From contig AP019702.1 of the NCBI GenBank assembly GCA_006739055.1, forward strand, positions 1,116,501 through 1,180,500: a stretch of DNA of 64,000 nt. The letters run 5' to 3'. The notes beneath the pieces were generated by a model. That model saw only the letters and a list, made by a program, of their open reading frames with translations. It had not been told where the DNA came from and did no database searches. Of the stretch, positions 1 to 8,482 are shown in pieces (positions within the stretch are counted from its first letter, which is position 1; each line of letters begins with the position of its first letter). The position numbers and the translations under genes are program-made. Source of the stretch: Allostella vacuolata (GTDB taxonomy: Bacteria; Pseudomonadota; Alphaproteobacteria; ATCC43930; Allostellaceae).

Positions 1-1
1 C

Positions 2-1417
2 CGGGCGACGGCGGAGCGCGAGCGGGACCGGCTGGGCGCCGCCCTGGCGGCGCTGGAGCGCGCCATCCGGCGTCGGCCGGGCTTCGCCTCGGCCCATCTC
101 CACCGCGGCTTCGTCCTGCTCGACCAGGGGCGACCGGTCGAGGCCGTGGCGGCGCTCGACCAGGTCCTGGCGATCGACCCCGGCCATGCGGGCGCCGCCT
201 CCGCCCGGCTCTTCGCCCTCAACTACCGCGACGACCTGGACGGGGCCGCGATCGCGGCCGCCCATCGCCGGTGGGGGGAAGGGTTCGCCGCGGCCTGCCC
301 GGCACAGCCCGCGGCCATCCCCGACCGGGCGCCGGGCCGGCGCCTGCGCATCGGCTATGTCTCGGCCGATTTCCGCACCCATTCGGTCGCCTGGTTCCTG
401 GAGCCGCTGCTGGCCCACCATGACCGCGACCGGTTCGAGGTCGCAGCCTATGCCGACGTCGCGACGGGCGATGCCACCACGGCCCGCCTGCGGGCCCATT
501 GCGGCCTGTGGCGCGACATCCACGGGCTGGACGACGCGGCCGTGGCGGACCGGGTGCGGGCCGATGCGATCGACCTGCTGGTCGATCTGGGCGGCCACAC
601 CGCCTACAACCGGCTGGGGGTGTTCGCGCGGCGGCCGGCCCCGCTTCAGGCGACCTGGCTCGGCTATCCCAACACGACCGGCCTGGCGGCGATCGACTTC
701 CGCATCACCGATGCCACCGCCGACCCGCCCGGCGGGGCGGATGCTGACCATGTCGAGCGCCTGGTGCGCCTGCCGCGCCCGTTCCTCTGCTACGCCCCGC
801 CCCCCGACCCGCCGCCGGCACGGGCGGCGGCAGCGCGCCCGGTCACGTTCGGCTCGTTCAACGCGCTGGCCAAGATGTCGCCGTCGGCGGTCGCTGCCTG
901 GGCGGCGATCCTGGCCGGGCTGCCCGACGCCCGCCTGCTGCTGAAGGCGCGCGGACTGGACGACCCGGACACGGCCGCCTGGTGGCGCGGCCGGTTCGCC
1001 GCCGCCGGGGCCGATCCGGCGCGCATCGACCTGCATGGCCGGATCGCGTCGGCCGGCGGTCACCTGGCGCTCTACGGCGCGGTCGACGTGGCGCTCGACC
1101 CGTTCCCCTACAACGGCACCACGACGACCATGGAGGCGCTGGCGATGGGGGTGCCGGTGGTGGCGCTGGCGGGCGACCGCCATGCCGGCCGGGTGGGGGC
1201 GGCGATCCTGGGCCCGCTCGGGCTCGGGGAACTGGTCGCGCAGGATGTCGCGGCCTATGTCCGTCTGGCGGTCGGGCTCGGCCGGGACGGTGCGCGGCGG
1301 CAGGCTTACCACGACCGCCTGCCGGGGCTGCTGCGCGGCTCGACGCTGTGCGACGGGCCCGGCTTCGCGGCGGCGATGGAGGCAGCATTCCTGGCCGAGT
1401 GGCGCCGCCTGGCCTGA
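2..1417 (+). CDS. SPINDLY/OGT-family O-linked GlcNAc transferase, 5' end missing
   Basis: The reading frame is already open at the window edge, so the true start lies upstream. The first ~70 residues look like tetratricopeptide helices (AHLHRGFVLLDQGRPVEA). A GT41-type catalytic domain follows, with the N-lobe motif RIGYVSADFRTHS, the acceptor-region motif GYPNTTG, and the UDP-binding region including FGSFNALAKMSP and DPFPYNGTTTTMEAL. Family members transfer a sugar, usually GlcNAc, to Ser/Thr of cytosolic proteins; bacterial versions with TPRs are common but their targets are mostly unknown. It ends 182 bp before the phasin start, with no shared operon evident. Confident on family, not on substrate. 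Confidence 0.85.
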   Translation, partial: RATAERERDRLGAALAALERAIRRRPGFASAHLHRGFVLLDQGRPVEAVAALDQVLAIDPGHAGAASARLFALNYRDDLDGAAIAAAHRRWGEGFAAACPAQPAAIPDRAPGRRLRIGYVSADFRTHSVAWFLEPLLAHHDRDRFEVAAYADVATGDATTARLRAHCGLWRDIHGLDDAAVADRVRADAIDLLVDLGGHTAYNRLGVFARRPAPLQATWLGYPNTTGLAAIDFRITDATADPPGGADADHVERLVRLPRPFLCYAPPPDPPPARAAAARPVTFGSFNALAKMSPSAVAAWAAILAGLPDARLLLKARGLDDPDTAAWWRGRFAAAGADPARIDLHGRIASAGGHLALYGAVDVALDPFPYNGTTTTMEALAMGVPVVALAGDRHAGRVGAAILGPLGLGELVAQDVAAYVRLAVGLGRDGARRQAYHDRLPGLLRGSTLCDGPGFAAAMEAAFLAEWRRLA

Positions 1418-1472
1418 CGGACACGGACGATGCGGCGGTTTGTCGCGTAATGTTGCACCGCACAATAGCCCC

Positions 1473-1502
1473 TTGACCCGGCTTTCTCGCGCCCGATATA
1501 AA
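1473..1502 (+). promoter_or_regulatory. Sigma-70-type promoter of the phasin gene
   Basis: A TTGACC hexamer at 1473-1478 and a TATAAA hexamer at 1497-1502 are separated by 18 bases, close to consensus and conspicuous in G+C-rich DNA. Transcription would begin near 1509, immediately before the first TTGC-N3-GCAG site and about 90 bases upstream of the phasin start codon. Confidence 0.7.
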
Positions 1503-1510
1503 CCATCGTG

Positions 1511-1555
1511 TTGCAGTGCAGCATGGGCGCCCCGGATATCCGGACTGCACTGCGG
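1511..1555. promoter_or_regulatory. Inverted TTGC-N3-GCAG sites, candidate PhaR operator
   Basis: TTGC-AGT-GCAG (1511-1521) and CTGC-ACT-GCGG (1545-1555) sit just downstream of the phasin -10 box. Their inner 9-mers, GCAGTGCAG (1513-1521) and CTGCACTGC (1545-1553), are exact reverse complements. A third related site, TTGC-ACC-GCAC (1453-1463), precedes the -35 box. PhaR, the polyhydroxyalkanoate-responsive repressor of phasin genes, is known to bind CTGC-N3/4-GCAG-type sequences, and the position over the transcription start suits a repressor. The protein assignment is inference. Confidence 0.55.
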
Positions 1556-1599
1556 AACGATCCCCCGATCGATACGGCGAAGCCCGAGGGAGACCCCTG

Positions 1600-2148
1600 A
1601 TGAATACCAAGAGCAAGGCGGCCGCTGCGGCGGTCGATGAGATGACCAAGACGGCCGAGACCGGTTTCGGCGCCGGCAACGAGATGGTCGACACCTTCGT
1701 GAAGGTCGGCCAGGAAGCCGCGCAGAAGGGCTACGAGCAGGCCGTGACCATGACCAAGGAGCAGGTCGAGAAGGCCCGCTCGGTCGTCGCCAAGGGCGTC
1801 GACGAGATGAGCACCATGGGCAAGGGCAATGTGGACGCCGTCGTCCAGGCCGGCACCATCTACGCCAAGGGCGTGGAAGTGATCGGCAAGGAAGTGATGA
1901 GCTATGCCCAGGCGCGCATGGAATCCAACATGGCCGCGATGAAGGCCATGATGGGCGCCCGGACCCTGAAGGAGCTGGTCGACCTGCAGACCGAATTCGC
2001 GCGCAGCGCCTTCGACCAGATGGTCACCGAGAGCACCAAGCTGTCGGAGATCGGCGTGAAGGTGACGAACGAGGCGTTCGCCCCGCTCAACGCCCGCGTC
2101 AACCTGGTGGTCGAGAAGATGACGAAGTCCGCCGCCGCCACCGCCTGA
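1600..2148 (+). CDS. Phasin family protein (PHA granule-associated)
   Basis: This 182-residue protein is nearly all alpha-helix, rich in Ala, Lys, Glu and Met, and free of cysteine, as expected for the Phasin_2 family. Typical phrases are DTFVKVGQEAAQKGYEQA and LQTEFARSAFDQMVTESTKLSE. Phasins coat polyhydroxyalkanoate granules in the cytoplasm and control their number and size. The start ATG at 1600 follows GAGGGAGA at the right distance; an upstream in-frame ATG at 1516 lies inside the proposed operator and is rejected. The gene is monocistronic, with its own promoter, TTGC/GCAG operator-like sites and a strong terminator. No PHA synthase is present in the window. Confidence 0.9.
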   Translation: MNTKSKAAAAAVDEMTKTAETGFGAGNEMVDTFVKVGQEAAQKGYEQAVTMTKEQVEKARSVVAKGVDEMSTMGKGNVDAVVQAGTIYAKGVEVIGKEVMSYAQARMESNMAAMKAMMGARTLKELVDLQTEFARSAFDQMVTESTKLSEIGVKVTNEAFAPLNARVNLVVEKMTKSAAATA

Positions 2149-2174
2149 CCGGCGTCGACAGCGATGGGTTGCGA

Positions 2175-2205
2175 CGGCCCGGCGGCCTACCGCCGGGCCG
2201 TTTTT
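2175..2205 (+). terminator. Rho-independent terminator after the phasin gene
   Basis: A perfect 10-bp G+C stem (2175-2184 pairs with 2191-2200) has a 6-base loop and is followed directly by five T residues (2201-2205). It separates the abundant phasin transcript from clpSA. Confidence 0.9.
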
Positions 2206-2398
2206 GCGCGTGCGCCCGCCGGGGGGTCGCGGGCGCGCATGGCAGGGTTTTAATCCGGCCCGGCGCCGATCCTCTTTTCCCGCGCCGCCGGAACGCAATA
2301 TGATTCCGCTGGACGAGGAGACAGACCGGCCGCCTATCCCCATATGAGGGCATGCCGGTTGCATCGAGCCGGCTTGCGTCGAGAAGGAGCAGGGCCCG

Positions 2399-2441
2399 GT
2401 GAACAGCCGGCCCGCGGGACCCGATGAGTGACCCCCGATGA
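2399..2441 (+). other. Two overlapping short leader ORFs upstream of clpS
   Basis: The strong Shine-Dalgarno GAGAAGGAGC (2381-2390) lies about 48 bases from the clpS ATG but correctly spaced for a GTG at 2399. That GTG opens a 10-codon frame (MNSRPAGPDE) ending with TGA at 2429-2431. A second ATG at 2424 lies inside it and encodes MSDPR, ending with TGA at 2439-2441, which overlaps the clpS ATG (2438-2440). This could be a chain of translational coupling into clpS, or simply an accident of a duplicated CCGATGAGTGA segment. No expression evidence is available. Confidence 0.35.
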
Positions 2442-2764
2442 GTGACAACGAGCGCCGCGGCAATGACGGGTCGGTAACCGGAGTGGTCGTCAAGACCAAG
2501 CCGAAGACCAAAAAGCCGTCCATGTACAAGGTGTTGATGCTGAACGACGACTACACGCCGATGGAGTTCGTCGTCCATGTGCTGGAGCGGTTCTTTTCCA
2601 AGACACGGGAAGAGGCGACGCGCATCATGCTGCACGTCCACCGGCGCGGGGTCGGCATCTGCGGGGTCTTCACCTACGAGGTGGCCGAGACCAAGGTGAC
2701 CCAGGTGATGGATTTCGCCCGGCAGCACCAGCACCCCCTGCAATGCACCCTCGAGAAGGAGTAG
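2438..2764 (+). CDS. clpS: ATP-dependent Clp protease adaptor ClpS
   Basis: At 108 residues this has the usual ClpS length. The flexible N-terminal ~28 residues lead into the core with [16 protein letters not shown], the N-degron pocket motif, then [19 protein letters not shown] and the C-terminal CTLEKE. ClpS binds the N-domain of ClpA and delivers substrates with bulky N-terminal residues to ClpAP. It is followed after 3 bases by clpA, the standard arrangement. The chosen ATG lacks a strong ribosome site of its own, and translation may be coupled from short upstream frames. A TATGAT hexamer at 2299-2304 could be the -10 element. Confidence 0.97.
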   Translation: MSDNERRGNDGSVTGVVVKTKPKTKKPSMYKVLMLNDDYTPMEFVVHVLERFFSKTREEATRIMLHVHRRGVGICGVFTYEVAETKVTQVMDFARQHQHPLQCTLEKE

Positions 2765-2767
2765 CTC

Positions 2768-5095
2768 ATGCTGTCGCGAAATCTCGAGGAAACGCTCCAC
2801 CGCGCGCTCGCCAACGCCAACGAGCGGCGGCACGAGTATGCGACCCTGGAACATCTCCTCCTCGCGCTCACCGAGGATCGCGACGCCGTCGCGGTGCTGC
2901 GCGCCTGCGGCGTCGACCTGGAACGGCTGCGCCGGGAACTGGTCGAGTATCTCGACAACGAGTTGTCGAACCTGGTCAGCAGCCGGCTCGAGGACGCCAA
3001 GCCGACCGCGAGCTTCCAGCGCGTCCTGCAGCGCGCGGCGATCCATGTGCAGTCCTCCGGCCGCGAGGAGGTGACGGGCGCCAACGTGCTCGTCGCCATG
3101 TTCGCCGAGCGGGAATCGCACGCGGTCTATTTCCTGCAAGAGCAGGACATGACCCGGTTCGATGCGGTCAACTACATCTCCCACGGCATCGCCAAGGTCC
3201 CCGGCAAGGGTGAGACCCGCCGGGTCCAGGGCGCGGACGAGGATGCGGCGGCGGAGAAGGTCGTGAAAAAGGGACACGAGGCGCTCGACGCTTACTGCGT
3301 GAACCTGAACAAGAAGGCACGCAACGGAAAGATCGACCCGCTGATCGGGCGCGAGAGCGAGGTCGAGCGCACGATCCAGATCCTCTGCCGGCGGCAGAAG
3401 AACAACCCGCTCTATGTCGGCGACCCCGGCGTGGGCAAGACTGCCATCGCCGAGGGGCTGGCCCGGCGCATCATCCAGGGCGAGGTGCCCGAGGTGCTGC
3501 GCGAGGCGGTCATCTATTCGCTCGACATGGGCTCGCTGCTGGCGGGTACCCGCTATCGCGGCGACTTCGAGGAGCGGCTGAAGGCGGTCCTGGGCGAGCT
3601 GGAGGCGATGCCCCACGCCATCCTCTTCATCGACGAGATCCACACGGTGATCGGGGCCGGCGCCACCAGCGGCGGGGCCATGGACGCCTCCAACCTGCTG
3701 AAGCCGGCGCTCGCCAGCGGCACCATCCGCTGCATCGGCTCGACCACCTACAAGGAATATCGCAGCTACTTCGAGAAGGACCGGGCGCTGGTCCGGCGCT
3801 TCCAGAAGATCGACGTCAACGAGCCGTCGCTGGATGACTCGGTGAAGATCCTGATGGGGCTGAAGCCCTACTACGAGGACCATCACCGCGTCCGCTACAC
3901 CAACGACGCCATCAAGGCGGCGGTCGAGCTGTCGGCGCGCTACATCAACGACCGCAAGCTGCCCGACAAGGCGATCGACGTGATCGACGAGACGGGTGCC
4001 GCCCAGATGCTGGTGCCCGAGAACAAGCGCAAGAAGACGATCGCGGTGAAGGACGTGGAGGCGGTGGTCGCCAAGATCGCCCGCATCCCGCCCAAGACCG
4101 TGTCGCGCGACGACGGCGCCATCCTGCGCACGCTGGAGCGCGACCTGAAGACGCTGGTCTTCGGCCAGGACAAGGCGATCGAATCCCTGGCGGCGGCGAT
4201 CAAGTTGGCCCGCGCCGGCCTGCGCGAGCCCGAGAAGCCGATCGGCTCCTACCTCTTCTCCGGCCCGACCGGCGTCGGCAAGACCGAGGTGGCGCGCCAG
4301 CTCTCGCGCGTGCTGGGCATCGAGATGAAGCGCTTCGACATGTCGGAATACATGGAGCGGCACACCATCTCGCGCCTGATCGGCGCCCCGCCCGGCTATG
4401 TCGGCTTCGACCAGGGCGGCCTCCTGACCGACGCCATCGACCAGCACCCGCACTGCGTCCTGCTGCTGGACGAGATCGAGAAGGCCCATCCCGACCTCTA
4501 CAATATCCTCCTGCAGGTGATGGACTACGGGAAGCTGACCGACCACAACGGCAAGATCGTCGACTTCCGCAACGTCATCATCATCATGACGACCAATGCC
4601 GGCGCGGCCGAGATGGCCAAGGCGGCGATCGGCTTCGGCAGCGGCGTGCGCGAGGGCGACGACGAGGAAGCCATCAAGCGCATGTTCACGCCGGAGTTCC
4701 GCAACCGGCTGGACGCGATCATCGGCTTCCAGCATCTGACGCCGGAGATCATCGCCCAGGTCGTCGACAAGTTCGTGGCCCAGCTCGAGGGCCAGCTGGG
4801 CGACCGCCAGGTCGCGATCGAACTCGACGACGAGGCCCGCAAGTGGCTGGCCAACAAGGGCTACGACCGGCTCTACGGGGCCCGGCCGCTGGGCCGGGCG
4901 ATCCAGGAGTACATCAAGAAGCCGCTGGCCGACGAGCTGCTGTTCGGCCGCCTGGCCAAGGGCGGCACGGTGCGGGTCGGCGTCGTCGACGGCCAGCTTG
5001 CCTTCACCTACCTGGACGAACCCAAGCGCCCCGACGTGCGCAAGGGCGGAGACGACGGCTCGGCACCGAAGGAGCCGGAGCTGGTCGAGACCTGA
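2768..5095 (+). CDS. clpA: ATP-dependent Clp protease ATP-binding subunit ClpA
   Basis: The 775-residue protein has full ClpA architecture. A double Clp_N repeat (about 1-150) is the ClpS docking site. The first AAA+ module has Walker A GDPGVGKT near residue 218 and [12 protein letters not shown]. The second AAA+ module has GPTGVGKTE near residue 498, [12 protein letters not shown] and GARPLGR in the C-terminal small domain. It unfolds substrates and threads them into ClpP. The charged tail after about residue 750 ([12 protein letters not shown]) is longer than in E. coli. The ATG follows clpS by three bases, so the two are co-translated. Confidence 0.97.
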   Translation: MLSRNLEETLHRALANANERRHEYATLEHLLLALTEDRDAVAVLRACGVDLERLRRELVEYLDNELSNLVSSRLEDAKPTASFQRVLQRAAIHVQSSGREEVTGANVLVAMFAERESHAVYFLQEQDMTRFDAVNYISHGIAKVPGKGETRRVQGADEDAAAEKVVKKGHEALDAYCVNLNKKARNGKIDPLIGRESEVERTIQILCRRQKNNPLYVGDPGVGKTAIAEGLARRIIQGEVPEVLREAVIYSLDMGSLLAGTRYRGDFEERLKAVLGELEAMPHAILFIDEIHTVIGAGATSGGAMDASNLLKPALASGTIRCIGSTTYKEYRSYFEKDRALVRRFQKIDVNEPSLDDSVKILMGLKPYYEDHHRVRYTNDAIKAAVELSARYINDRKLPDKAIDVIDETGAAQMLVPENKRKKTIAVKDVEAVVAKIARIPPKTVSRDDGAILRTLERDLKTLVFGQDKAIESLAAAIKLARAGLREPEKPIGSYLFSGPTGVGKTEVARQLSRVLGIEMKRFDMSEYMERHTISRLIGAPPGYVGFDQGGLLTDAIDQHPHCVLLLDEIEKAHPDLYNILLQVMDYGKLTDHNGKIVDFRNVIIIMTTNAGAAEMAKAAIGFGSGVREGDDEEAIKRMFTPEFRNRLDAIIGFQHLTPEIIAQVVDKFVAQLEGQLGDRQVAIELDDEARKWLANKGYDRLYGARPLGRAIQEYIKKPLADELLFGRLAKGGTVRVGVVDGQLAFTYLDEPKRPDVRKGGDDGSAPKEPELVET

Positions 5096-5148
5096 CCGAC
5101 ACCGCGACAGACGGCGCGACGGCCGGGACCGATGTCCCGGCCGATTGC

Positions 5149-5973
5149 GTGTCCGCCTGCCGGGCCGCCTTTCCCGACCTGCCGGCGGGCCCGCCGGTGC
5201 GGCTGGCGGGCGGCGGGGCGTCGGACGTGCTGCTGTTCGGCGGGCGGACGGTGGTACGCATCCCGCGGCATCCGGTGGTCGCGGCCCGGTTCCGGGCAGG
5301 TGCGGCGGCGATCGCGGCGCTGGCGGGGCGGCTGCCGGTGGCAGTGCCCCAGGTCCGCGCCCATCCCGGTCCCCCGCCCATGGAATGCTACCCGCTGCTG
5401 CCCGGCCGGGCGCCCGTCGCGGCCGATGCCGGGCCCGATCTGGCCCGGGACATCGCCCGGTTCCTGGCGTCGCTGCATGCGACGCCGCTCGACCGCCTTG
5501 CCGGCAGCCCCGTGGTGCCCGGATTCTGGGCAGGCTTCCTGGACGACATCGAGGCGGCCCTGGCGGCAGGTGGCGTCGACGCGGCGACGATGGCCGCGAT
5601 CGGTCGCGATTTCGCGCTCGCCCGCGACCCCGCGGACGCCCTGCCGCCGACGCTGGTGCATCACGACCTGCACCGCGGCAACCTGCTGGTCGCCGGCGAT
5701 CCGCCGCGCCTGGCCGGGGTGATCGACTTCGCCGACGTCTCGATCGAGGACCCGCACTGGGATTTCCGGCACCTGGCCGACCTGGGGGCGGGGTTCTTCG
5801 GGCTGGTGGTCGCGGACTACCAGGCGCGCACCGGCCGCACGCTGTCCCTGCCCAGAATCGCCCGGCTCAGGGCCTGCCGCGGCGGGCTCGACCTCGCCAA
5901 GCGGCTGGCGCTCGGCCTGCGGCAATCGGCGCCCCGGGATGGTTGCACGGGCCCGCCCGGCACCCCATCCTGA
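5149..5973 (+). CDS. Aminoglycoside phosphotransferase (APH)-fold kinase
   Basis: The frame encodes a small kinase-like protein of about 274 residues with the APH catalytic loop HHDLHRGNLLV and the metal-binding VIDFADVSIEDP. The N-lobe has GGASDVLLFGGRTVVRIPR. Such proteins phosphorylate small molecules such as choline, homoserine, fructosamine or sugars; resistance is only one possibility and there is no sign of it here. The start is uncertain: no ATG precedes the N-lobe, GTG at 5149 is chosen, and a CTG overlapping the clpA stop (5092) is another option. It lies directly downstream of clpA and may be co-transcribed. Confidence 0.75.
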   Translation: MSACRAAFPDLPAGPPVRLAGGGASDVLLFGGRTVVRIPRHPVVAARFRAGAAAIAALAGRLPVAVPQVRAHPGPPPMECYPLLPGRAPVAADAGPDLARDIARFLASLHATPLDRLAGSPVVPGFWAGFLDDIEAALAAGGVDAATMAAIGRDFALARDPADALPPTLVHHDLHRGNLLVAGDPPRLAGVIDFADVSIEDPHWDFRHLADLGAGFFGLVVADYQARTGRTLSLPRIARLRACRGGLDLAKRLALGLRQSAPRDGCTGPPGTPS

Positions 5974-6011
5974 GCGGCTGGGCATCGAGGATCGGCGGGA
6001 CGGGACGAGGG

Positions 6012-6962
6012 ATGGCTTCGCGAGGGCAGGGGCACGCGCCCACCGCAGAGGGCGGCCGCGATCGCAGGGTGCTGCTCGGCATCCTCTTCATGTGCCTGTC
6101 GGCCATGATCTTCCCGTTCATGAACGGGCTGGTGCAGCTGCTGAGCCGCGACTACCCGTCGGAACAGATCATCTGGGCGCGGACCAGCTCGCACCTGCTG
6201 GTGGCGCTCCTGTGGCTGCTGCCGAGCCAGGGGGTGGGCGCGCTGCGCAGCCGGCGGCCATGGCTGCAGATCCTGGGCTCGGTCATGCTGGTGACCTCGA
6301 CCTCGATGTTCTTCATCGGGGTCAAGGACGTGCCGCTCGCCAAGGCCGCCGCCATCAGCTTCACCGCGCCGTTCTTCGTGGCCCTGCTTGCCTGGCCGTT
6401 CCTCGGCGAGCGCATCCGCGGGTCGCGCCTGCTGGCGGTGGCGATCGGCTTCGCGGGCGTGCTGATCGTCATCCGGCCGGGGGCGGAGGTGGTGCAGTGG
6501 GCCTCCATCCTGATCATCGGCAGCGCCGCCTGCTACGCCGTCTACCAGATCGTGGCCCGCCGGGTGGCCGGCTTCGACCGGCCGGAGACCTCGGTCATGT
6601 ATTCCGCCCTGGTCGGCACCATCGTCATGTCGGCGATCGTGCCCTGGGTCTGGGTGTGGCCGAAGAGCCCGCTCGACGCCCTGCTGATGCTGGGCCTGGG
6701 GGTGCTGGGGGCGAGCGGCCACTACTGCGTGGTGCGCTCGCTCGCCTATGCCGAGGCGAACATCGTCTCGCCCTTCCAATACGCCCAGATCGTCGGCTCG
6801 GTCGCGATCGGCTGGGCCATCTCCGGCCTGCTGCCCGATCTCTACACCTGGATCGGCGCGGCGGTGATCTGTCTTGCCGGCATCTACATCGCCATCACCC
6901 AGACCCGCCGCACGCCGGCCGCCTCCGCCATCTTCACCGAGCGGCCGGTGCGGCCCGACTGA
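6012..6962 (+). CDS. DMT-superfamily (EamA) inner-membrane transporter
   Basis: This 316-residue protein has about ten hydrophobic segments forming two EamA repeats (about 20-150 and 165-300). Characteristic stretches are AKAAAISFTAPFFVALLAWPFLGE in the first repeat, around residues 110-135, and SPFQYAQIVGSVAIGW in the second. Family members export or exchange metabolites or amino acids across the inner membrane. The ATG follows GGACGAGG. The gene starts 38 bases after the APH-fold gene and is convergent with the aminotransferase gene, 7 bases away. Substrate unknown. Confidence 0.85.
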   Translation: MASRGQGHAPTAEGGRDRRVLLGILFMCLSAMIFPFMNGLVQLLSRDYPSEQIIWARTSSHLLVALLWLLPSQGVGALRSRRPWLQILGSVMLVTSTSMFFIGVKDVPLAKAAAISFTAPFFVALLAWPFLGERIRGSRLLAVAIGFAGVLIVIRPGAEVVQWASILIIGSAACYAVYQIVARRVAGFDRPETSVMYSALVGTIVMSAIVPWVWVWPKSPLDALLMLGLGVLGASGHYCVVRSLAYAEANIVSPFQYAQIVGSVAIGWAISGLLPDLYTWIGAAVICLAGIYIAITQTRRTPAASAIFTERPVRPD

Positions 6963-6969
6963 CGGGGGC

Positions 6970-8295
6970 CTAGCCGCGCCCGGTCAGCTCGCCCAGGGCC
7001 CGGTCGATGATCTCCAGCCCCTGGTCGATCTCCTGGCGGCTCACCGTCAGGGGCGGGGCCAGCTTCCACACCGCCCCGCTGGCCGGGTCGCGGGCCGCCC
7101 CCGACTGGGTGGTCTGCAGGCCGAGCTCGTAGCAGCGGCGGACCAGCGCCGGCCCGAGTGCGGTCGCCGGCCGCTTCGAGGCGCGATCCTCCACCAGCTC
7201 GACGCCGACCAGCAGGCCCAGCCCGCGCACGTCGCCGATCGCCTCGTAGCGCTGCTGCAGGGCGCGCAAGCCCTCCATGAAATAGGCGCCGTCGGCCCTG
7301 GCCTTCTCGACCAGGCGCTCGGCCGCGATCAGCTTCAGGATGGTGAGTGCCACCCGGGCCGGGAACGGGTCGGAGACGTGCGAGGTGTAGAAGTGGAAGC
7401 CCTTGGCATGCACGTCCGCCTCGATCGCGGCGCTGGTGACGGTGGCGGCCAGCGGCAGGCCGCCGCCCAGCGACTTCGACAGGGTCAGGATGTCGGGCAC
7501 CACCCCCTGCTGCTCGAAGACGAACTGCGAGCCGAGCCGGCCGAAGGCGGTCTGCGCCTCGTCGAAGATCAGCAGCAGGCCGCGCCGGTCGCAATGCTCG
7601 CGCAGCCGGCGCATGTAGCCGTCCGGCGGCACGACGATGCCGCCCGCCGCCAGCACCGGCTCGCACATCACGGCCGCATAGGCGCCGACCGACTGCATGT
7701 CGGCCATCTCGAAGCCGACATCGAGGCAGGTGGTGTCGCAGGTGCCGGCGCAGTGGCGGATCGGGCAGCGGTAGCCGTTGGGGGGCGGCAGGGCCATGGT
7801 CCCCGGCATCGCCGGGCCATAGCCCTTGCGCGCGCCGGAATAGGTGCTGGCGTTGGAGGCCGCCGTCATGCCGTGCCAGGAATGGCCCATGGCGATGATC
7901 TCGAACCCGCCGGTGTGCAGCTTGGCGATGCGGATCGCCGCCTCGTTGGATTCGCTGCCGGTCGACAGGAACATCGCCTTCTGCAGGCCGGGCGGCAGCA
8001 GCCGGGCCAACTCCACCGCCAGCTCGACCACGGCCGGCGACAGCATGTTGGAATAGAGGTGCAGCGGCTCGGCCGCGGCGTCGCGCATCGCTTCCAGCAC
8101 GGCCGGGTGGTTGTGCCCGACGGTCGCGCACATCTGCCCCGACGCGAAGTCGAGGATGGCCCGGCCGTCCGCGTCATGGATGAACGACCCCTCCGCCCGG
8201 GTGATCATGCCGGGCAGGAAGCCGCCCCGGGTATAGCGGATCAGGTGGTGGGCGACGTCGTCGCTCCAGGGGCCGAACGGCGAAGCGCTGGTCAT
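6970..8295 (-). CDS. Class III PLP enzyme, 2,2-dialkylglycine decarboxylase-like
   Basis: The 441-residue protein follows Burkholderia dialkylglycine decarboxylase (DgdA) closely as I recall that sequence: HLIRY, GSFIHDADGRAILDFASGQM (Gln54 equivalent to Gln52), STGSESNEAAIRIAKL and SWHGMT (Trp140). The PLP lysine is Lys274 in TLSKSLGGGLPLAA and Asp245 is in FDEAQTAFGR. Two differences stand out: the arginine that binds substrate carboxylate (VFRIAPPL in DgdA) is lysine here (VWKLAPPL), and a four-cysteine stretch CPIRHCAGTCDTTC occurs around residues 177-190. It may be a decarboxylating transaminase or an ordinary omega-aminotransferase. Convergent with the DMT gene. Confidence 0.85.
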   Translation of the reverse strand: MTSASPFGPWSDDVAHHLIRYTRGGFLPGMITRAEGSFIHDADGRAILDFASGQMCATVGHNHPAVLEAMRDAAAEPLHLYSNMLSPAVVELAVELARLLPPGLQKAMFLSTGSESNEAAIRIAKLHTGGFEIIAMGHSWHGMTAASNASTYSGARKGYGPAMPGTMALPPPNGYRCPIRHCAGTCDTTCLDVGFEMADMQSVGAYAAVMCEPVLAAGGIVVPPDGYMRRLREHCDRRGLLLIFDEAQTAFGRLGSQFVFEQQGVVPDILTLSKSLGGGLPLAATVTSAAIEADVHAKGFHFYTSHVSDPFPARVALTILKLIAAERLVEKARADGAYFMEGLRALQQRYEAIGDVRGLGLLVGVELVEDRASKRPATALGPALVRRCYELGLQTTQSGAARDPASGAVWKLAPPLTVSRQEIDQGLEIIDRALGELTGRG

Positions 8296-8482
8296 CGGAC
8301 ATTCCCCTTCCCGGATGCGATCGGGATGGATGATGGATGCCCGGACGACCGAATTCCATCGCTTTGCTGCAGCCGGCGCGCATCGCGATCTCCCTGATCG
8401 AGGGCATGGCCGATTCTACCGCGGATGTCCTAGGGTTGGCCGCACACTCCCTTGATTCCAGCATGCACGACGGAGCCCGCGA

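Noticed and set aside
1516-1599. Longer phasin with an N-terminal extension from ATG 1516
   Set aside because: The extension lies inside the operator-like inverted repeat right at the expected transcription start and lacks a ribosome site.
2099-4735. An 878-codon minus-strand frame opposite clpS-clpA
   Set aside because: Shadow of clpA codon structure; the translation is repetitive His/Leu/Asp/Val-rich and the sense strand encodes unmistakable ClpS and ClpA.
5132-5722. Arg/Ser-rich frame starting with ATG inside the APH-fold region
   Set aside because: It lacks any domain, whereas the frame from 5149 carries HHDLHRGN and VIDFAD; chosen despite having only a GTG start.
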